Positions 7,974-11,139 of a stretch of 11,139 nucleotides of DNA are shown piece by piece; the first letter of the stretch is position 1; each line of letters begins with the position of its first letter. The stretch covers positions 1 to 11,139 of the forward strand of contig JAWQFJ010016732.1 of the NCBI GenBank assembly GCA_034096865.1. The letters run 5' to 3'. Made by a program: the position numbers and the translations under genes. The stretch is from Theodoxus fluviatilis (taxonomy: Eukaryota > Mollusca > Gastropoda > Cycloneritida > Neritidae). The notes beneath the pieces are model-generated. The model was not told the DNA's origin. It saw only the letters and a list, made by a program, of their open reading frames with translations, and did no database searches.

Positions 7974-8877
7974 AATAGATGGACAGATGGATGGATGGAT
8001 GGATGGATGGATGGATGGATGGATGGATGGATGGATGGATGGATGGATGGATGGATGGATGGATGGATGGATGGATGGATGGATGGATGGATGGATGGAT
8101 GGATGGATGGATGGATGGATGGACGGATGGTTGGATGGATGGATGGATGGATGGATGGATGGATGGATGGATGGATGGATGGATGGATGGATGGATGGAT
8201 GGACGGACGGACGGATGGACGGACGGATGGACGGATGGGTGGATGGATGGATGGATGGATGGATGGATGGGTGGGTGGGTGGATGGATTGATGGATGGAT
8301 GGATGGATGGATGGATGGATGGATGGATGGATGGATGGATGGATGGATGGATGGATGGATGGATGGATGGATGGATGGATGGATGGATGGATGGATGGAT
8401 GGATGGATGGATGGATGGATGGATGGATGGATGGATGGATGGATGGACGGACGGATGGATGGACGGACGGATGGACGGATGGGTGGATGGATGGATGGAT
8501 GGATGGATGGGTGGGTGGGTGGATGGATTGATGGATGGATGGATGGATGGATAGTGGATGGATGGGTGGATGGATGGGTGGATGGATGGATGGATGGATG
8601 GATGGATGGTTGGATGGATGGATGGATGGATGGTTGGATGGATGGATGGATGGATGGATGGATGGATGGATGGATGGATGGACGGACGGACGGATGGACG
8701 GACGGATGGACGGATGGGTGGATGGATGGATGGATGGATGGGTGGGTGGGTGGATGGATTGATGGATGGATGGATGGATGGATGGATGGATGGATGGATG
8801 GATAGTGGATGGATGGGTGGATGGATGGGTGGATGGATGGATGGAAGGATAGATGAATGGATGGATGGATGGGTGAA
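7974..8877. repeat. 0.9-kb GGAT array with higher-order units of about 230-250 bp
   Basis: Almost pure GGAT units are interrupted by variant blocks. A block of GGACGGACGGAC, GGGTGGGTGGGTGG and GGATTGATGG recurs with the GGATTGATGG mark at 8284, 8524 and 8755 (spacing 240 and 231). A second mark, GATAGTGG, occurs at 8550 and 8801 (spacing 251). The 4-bp unit is open in all + frames (MDGW) and in minus frames (PSIH), so the long frames are not genes. Confidence 0.95.
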
Positions 8878-8883
8878 TGACGA

Positions 8884-8925
8884 GGCTTCACGACCTATCG
8901 GCATTGTGGGCTACTTCAGGCAACA
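8884..8925 (-). mobile_element. Possible third retroelement remnant beside the array
   Basis: GACCTATCGGCATTGTGGGC with following CTA weakly matches the head block of copies 1 and 2. It sits, as in copy 1, immediately next to a GGAT tract. It is very short, so a chance match is possible. Confidence 0.3.
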
Positions 8926-9065
8926 GACTACCAGATCCCATGCAGACACTGCTTAGAGTATGAAACTACGGGGGCCATCAGGGGCCGGTTGCTCAACAGA
9001 TGCCTACCTGCCAGCTAAATTAGTGTCAGTTAGTGACTAGTTGGAAGGTAACTAGCTAGCAGTTA

Positions 9066-9356
9066 AAAAAGAAGTAATGGAGACCTTTGTCCAACTATAA
9101 ATTTTTGTTTTATGCCAGAGCTTTCGGGGCCAAGTAGGCTCCTTCGTCAGTGAAAGGCTATGTGAACGTGTCTGCCCTAGTATCCGTACATACCTTTCTT
9201 TAAGGGCCGACACGTTCACATAGCCTTTCACTGACGAAGGAGCCTACTTGGCCCCGAAAGCTCTGGAATATTAAAAAAAATTGTAGTTGGACAAAGGTCT
9301 CCATTACTTCTTTTCTACTCGCCTACGAGTCCAACACCGGCCTCCTGTTTTCAAGA
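9066..9356. mobile_element. Nested foldback insertion with 112-bp arms, flanked by a 13-bp direct repeat
   Basis: Arms 9067-9178 and 9202-9314 are near-identical inverted copies around a 23-bp loop, and about 42 bp more follow the right arm. TAGCTAGCAGTTA occurs exactly at 9053-9065 and 9357-9369, so the whole block looks like an insertion with a target-site duplication. Each arm holds a CTGACGA...CCCCGAAA motif. Inverted terminal copies plus such a motif suggest a remnant of a Penelope-like retroelement. No coding is left. Confidence 0.65.
9231..9259 (+). ncRNA. Hammerhead-like core motif
   Basis: CTGACGA (9231-9237) and GAAA (9256-9259) are the two conserved single-stranded elements of a hammerhead ribozyme. 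The 18 bases between can form a hairpin, GGAGCC with GGCCCC, with one mismatch and a bulged A. I cannot see a convincing helix III or cleavage triplet next to it, so it may be a decayed ribozyme or a look-alike. The other arm holds the same motif on the minus strand at 9124-9152. Confidence 0.35.
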
Positions 9357-9369
9357 TAGCTAGCAGTTA

Positions 9370-10020
9370 GGCACACTATCTATCGGAGTTGCACAGCGTC
9401 AATTTAACTGAAAGCTAGTTACCTTGAAGCTAACGCGACTAGCTGAATGGTAGTCCTGCTACGTCACAAGGTAATAAAGAGAGCTTTTTCATTCGTTAGT
9501 TGATGAATGCAACGAGCTATTTGATTGGGTGGGTTTTGGGATTTTCCACACGGAAGGAGGCGAACGCACAGCTTCAGCGAGAGAGTTGGTACGAGCCCAG
9601 CCAAGTTTCGCGCACTTCTATGTATACCTGACGCGTGGACCTCAGCGACACCAGGAAATATTATAAATACATTGTTGTCCTCGAACCTGCCTTTGGCTGT
9701 GTTTATAATACAACTATCTTCAGTTTTCGCGTCTTTCAGACAGCTTACCAGATTATCGGAAATGGATCAATCTCGAGAAGGATTATGTTGCTTTTGACTG
9801 ATAACACAATTTTACGGCCAAAAGCACGGTTAATTAATAAAACCTCGTGTAGATTATGAACAACTAGCGGGTACCCGTGCTACGCACTGCTGATGTGTGA
9901 ATATTTTATAGCATGTTTACATACAAACTCAGACTGACTTGGAAATACCAAATACATTGATGATAAAAGAAGAGTAAGTACTGTTACATGTTGAAAACTG
10001 GATTAAAATAATAAAAAATA
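9370..10020. other. Interior of the 8979-10611 element, no gene recognised
   Basis: The first part keeps TAGCT-rich subterminal sequence to about 9470. The rest is unique-looking. An open frame at 9525-9797 has no recognised domain. GCGGGTACCCGTGCTACGCA at 9868-9887 holds a GGGTACCC palindrome. Confidence 0.45.
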
Positions 10021-10025
10021 AAACT

Positions 10026-10114
10026 TTTCCGGGGCTCGAACCCAACGACTTTGGGACTTTCGAGTCTTCACAGTCCCGCGCTCTATCCCCTCGTTTACTG
10101 ACTCACATGACAAG
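10026..10114 (-). mobile_element. tRNA-derived sequence (SINE head or tRNA pseudogene)
   Basis: On the minus strand GATAGAGCGCGGGACTG resembles the D-arm to anticodon-stem part of a tRNA, GGGAC...GTCCC can pair, and GGGTTCGAGCCCCGG is a near-perfect B box and T arm. The putative anticodon loop is too long and the D-arm region has extra bases, so it is not a working tRNA. AT-rich DNA (about 10000-10025) follows on the minus strand, as in a SINE. A TA tract borders the other side. Confidence 0.55.
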
Positions 10115-10122
10115 TGGCTAAC

Positions 10123-10123
<1 letters not shown>

Positions 10124-10202
<79 letters not shown>
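10124..10202. repeat. Uninterrupted TA dinucleotide tract, 79 bp
   Basis: About 39 TA units without interruption. The sequence can fold on itself. The minus-strand Ile-Tyr frame is an artefact. Confidence 0.97.
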
Positions 10203-10206
<4 letters not shown>

Positions 10207-10480
10207 CGCGTTGGTCCACCAAAAATGCGAGCACGGGACGAAGGCCGACTCAAACTTACAAGGACCTAAAAAAGTCACTTCAAAGTCAAATTTGGTCACG
10301 AAAAATACCCTACTACCCCTTCCCAACCGTCCCAACTCCACACAAGGATCAAAGCGATCTCCATACACCCGATTTCGTCTGTGATATCGCTGACGAAAAC
10401 TCTAGTGAATGATCGCCGCCATTTTTACCTCCCAACTAAGGGACTTTAGAGCTGCTCCGACCACCTCTAAATTATTCCCG
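10203..10480. other. Unassigned sequence inside the inverted-repeat element
   Basis: No coding or further repeat recognised. The minus-strand frame across 10003-10368 is held open by the TA tract. Confidence 0.45.
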
Positions 10481-10716
10481 CTAACTTAGCTGCCAGTTAG
10501 TCAAACTGGCGCGCGAGCAACCCAGTTAAGCTATCCGGCGAAAATTTAGCTGGTAGGTTGCGTTTTAGCTGACAGCTAGCCGATAACTGCTTGTTGAGCA
10601 ACCGGCCCCTGGACCACACCGGGTCATCATAACCTAATCTGTGAACAGTTTTGATAATTCTCTTGTGAGCTGTACATGTGCATCACAATGTCTGTTTGGC
10701 ACCGTGTCCTCCACAG

Positions 10717-10808
10717 ATGTTCAAGACCGTGGAAATGTTGGGTATGTCCTGCAACGTGCTGAGCATCCTCCTGCTTCTGCCCTCCACAGCTGTCTTCTTG
10801 GTCTTCAA
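10717..10808 (+). CDS. Class B GPCR, first transmembrane segment (exon iv)
   Basis: This exon follows a TCCTCCACAG acceptor and starts in phase 0, as exon iii requires. It encodes 30 residues: a short lead (MFKTVE) and a continuous hydrophobic segment rich in Leu, Ile, Val and Ser, ending STAVFLVF and a partial Lys/Asn codon. This is the right length and place for TM1, directly after the HRM domain and linker. In the family TM1 is followed by a basic loop (F/K..LR..R..IH.N), which would begin in the next exon, outside the window. The donor is CAA|GTAAGG, with A instead of the usual G at the last exon base, leaving phase 2. Family placement rests mainly on the chain with exons ii and iii, since the segment alone is short. 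Confidence 0.72.
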
Positions 10809-11024
10809 GTAAGGACACACGCACTGACAAAGTGGCCTCTCCATAGAGAGGTTGCGTTATGTAGAGCACTGATTGTGGAACATGTTTCTGAACTACCATC
10901 GTCATTATCAACAACAAGACTAATAAAAGTTCTATGTCACATGCTTGCAAGCGAAAACAGTAGATCGCAGGCCAAAGCCATCAGAAGCCACTCAAAGCAT
11001 TTTGAAAATTGTATGGCTACAAAA

Positions 11025-11030
<6 letters not shown>
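10809..11030 (+). other. Start of the intron after exon iv
   Basis: GTAAGG donor followed by unique sequence with no recognised exon. The next receptor exon is not in the window. Confidence 0.6.
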
Positions 11031-11056
<26 letters not shown>

Positions 11057-11079
11057 GTCCTTCTCTCTCATTCTCCGTC

Positions 11080-11115
<36 letters not shown>
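11031..11115. repeat. CT dinucleotide tract
   Basis: CT repeats, preceded by a C run and interrupted by CGTCCTT, CATTCTCCGTCG and ACTCAT, lie near the right edge. Ser/Leu frames here are artefacts. Confidence 0.95.
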
Positions 11116-11118
<3 letters not shown>

Positions 11119-11139
11119 ATCCTCTCAGTCATTCAGTGA

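Larger units (their letters stand above)
8979..10611. mobile_element. 1.63-kb DNA-transposon-like element bounded by perfect 20-bp inverted repeats
   Basis: CAGGGGCCGGTTGCTCAACA at 8979-8998 is the exact reverse complement of 10592-10611. Inside, both ends carry related subterminal motifs (left CCTGCCAGCTAAATT at 9008, right AATTTAGCTGGTAGG at 10544 reading inward) and many TAGCT/AGTTAG words. No transposase was found, so it would be a non-autonomous (MITE-like) element. No target-site duplication is evident (left flank GGCCAT, right flank GACCAC). I do not assign a superfamily. The length includes later insertions. Confidence 0.72.
6626..10716 (+). other. Large intron iii/iv (4.1 kb) filled with repeats
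   Basis: This phase-0 intron lies between the end of the HRM domain and TM1. It contains a diverged tandem duplication (7152-7500), an old retroelement remnant (7571-7742), a GGAT-type array (7974-8877) and a 1.63-kb inverted-repeat-bounded element with a nested foldback (8979-10611). 6626-7150 is AT-leaning sequence without recognisable features. 7743-7973 is likewise unremarkable. Confidence 0.7.

Noticed and set aside
7801..8956. Long open frames of MDGW repeats (+) and PSIH repeats (-) of up to 367 codons
   Set aside because: They are produced by a 4-bp microsatellite that is open in several frames on both strands. There is no splice or start signal and no family.
9525..9859. Two overlapping + frames as a possible transposase fragment
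   Set aside because: No conserved catalytic motif or domain is visible and the frames are short.
10003..10368. 121-codon minus-strand frame
   Set aside because: It is kept open by the TA tract (Ile-Tyr repeat) and includes the tRNA-like remnant.

Overview
This window looks like non-coding-rich genomic DNA from an animal, most likely a marine invertebrate. The reasons are spliced exons with GT/AG borders and consistent phases, long microsatellites, dispersed repeats with microsatellite tails, foldback elements and no bacterial-type gene organisation. The receptor type and repeats would suit a lophotrochozoan (mollusc, annelid or brachiopod) or amphioxus. I cannot fix the species.

The only protein-coding gene I can support is on the + strand: the 5' part of a class B (secretin-family) G-protein-coupled receptor. 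Four exons chain in phase. They are a probable extracellular leader/Cys exon (4275-4443), the first part of the hormone-receptor (HRM) domain (5164-5499), the end of the HRM domain (6519-6625), and an exon with TM1 (10717-10808). The signal-peptide start exon is not found, and TM2-TM7 and the C-terminus lie beyond the right edge. The chain carries 14 cysteines before TM1, eight more than the six of a canonical HRM domain.

Layout: 1-2580 holds simple repeats (TA, GA, CAC, CATTA, GGAT, TG/CG, GACG, AC) and two retroelement-like remnants, minus-strand by their tails. 2580-4180 is apparently non-coding, with two degenerate foldback elements and one tRNA-like dispersed repeat. 4275-6625 holds receptor exons i-iii with low-complexity introns. 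6626-10716 is a 4.1-kb intron. It contains a diverged tandem pair of about 180 bp, a 0.9-kb GGAT-type array with higher-order structure, and a 1.63-kb element with 20-bp perfect terminal inverted repeats. Nested in that element are a foldback insertion flanked by a 13-bp direct repeat and carrying a hammerhead-like core, a tRNA-like SINE remnant and an 79-bp TA tract. After exon iv at 10717 the window ends in a CT tract.

The long open frames in the microsatellites (MDGW, PSIH, CV and TH repeats) are frame artefacts, not genes. I see no bacterial-style system, CRISPR array, rRNA or intact tRNA.
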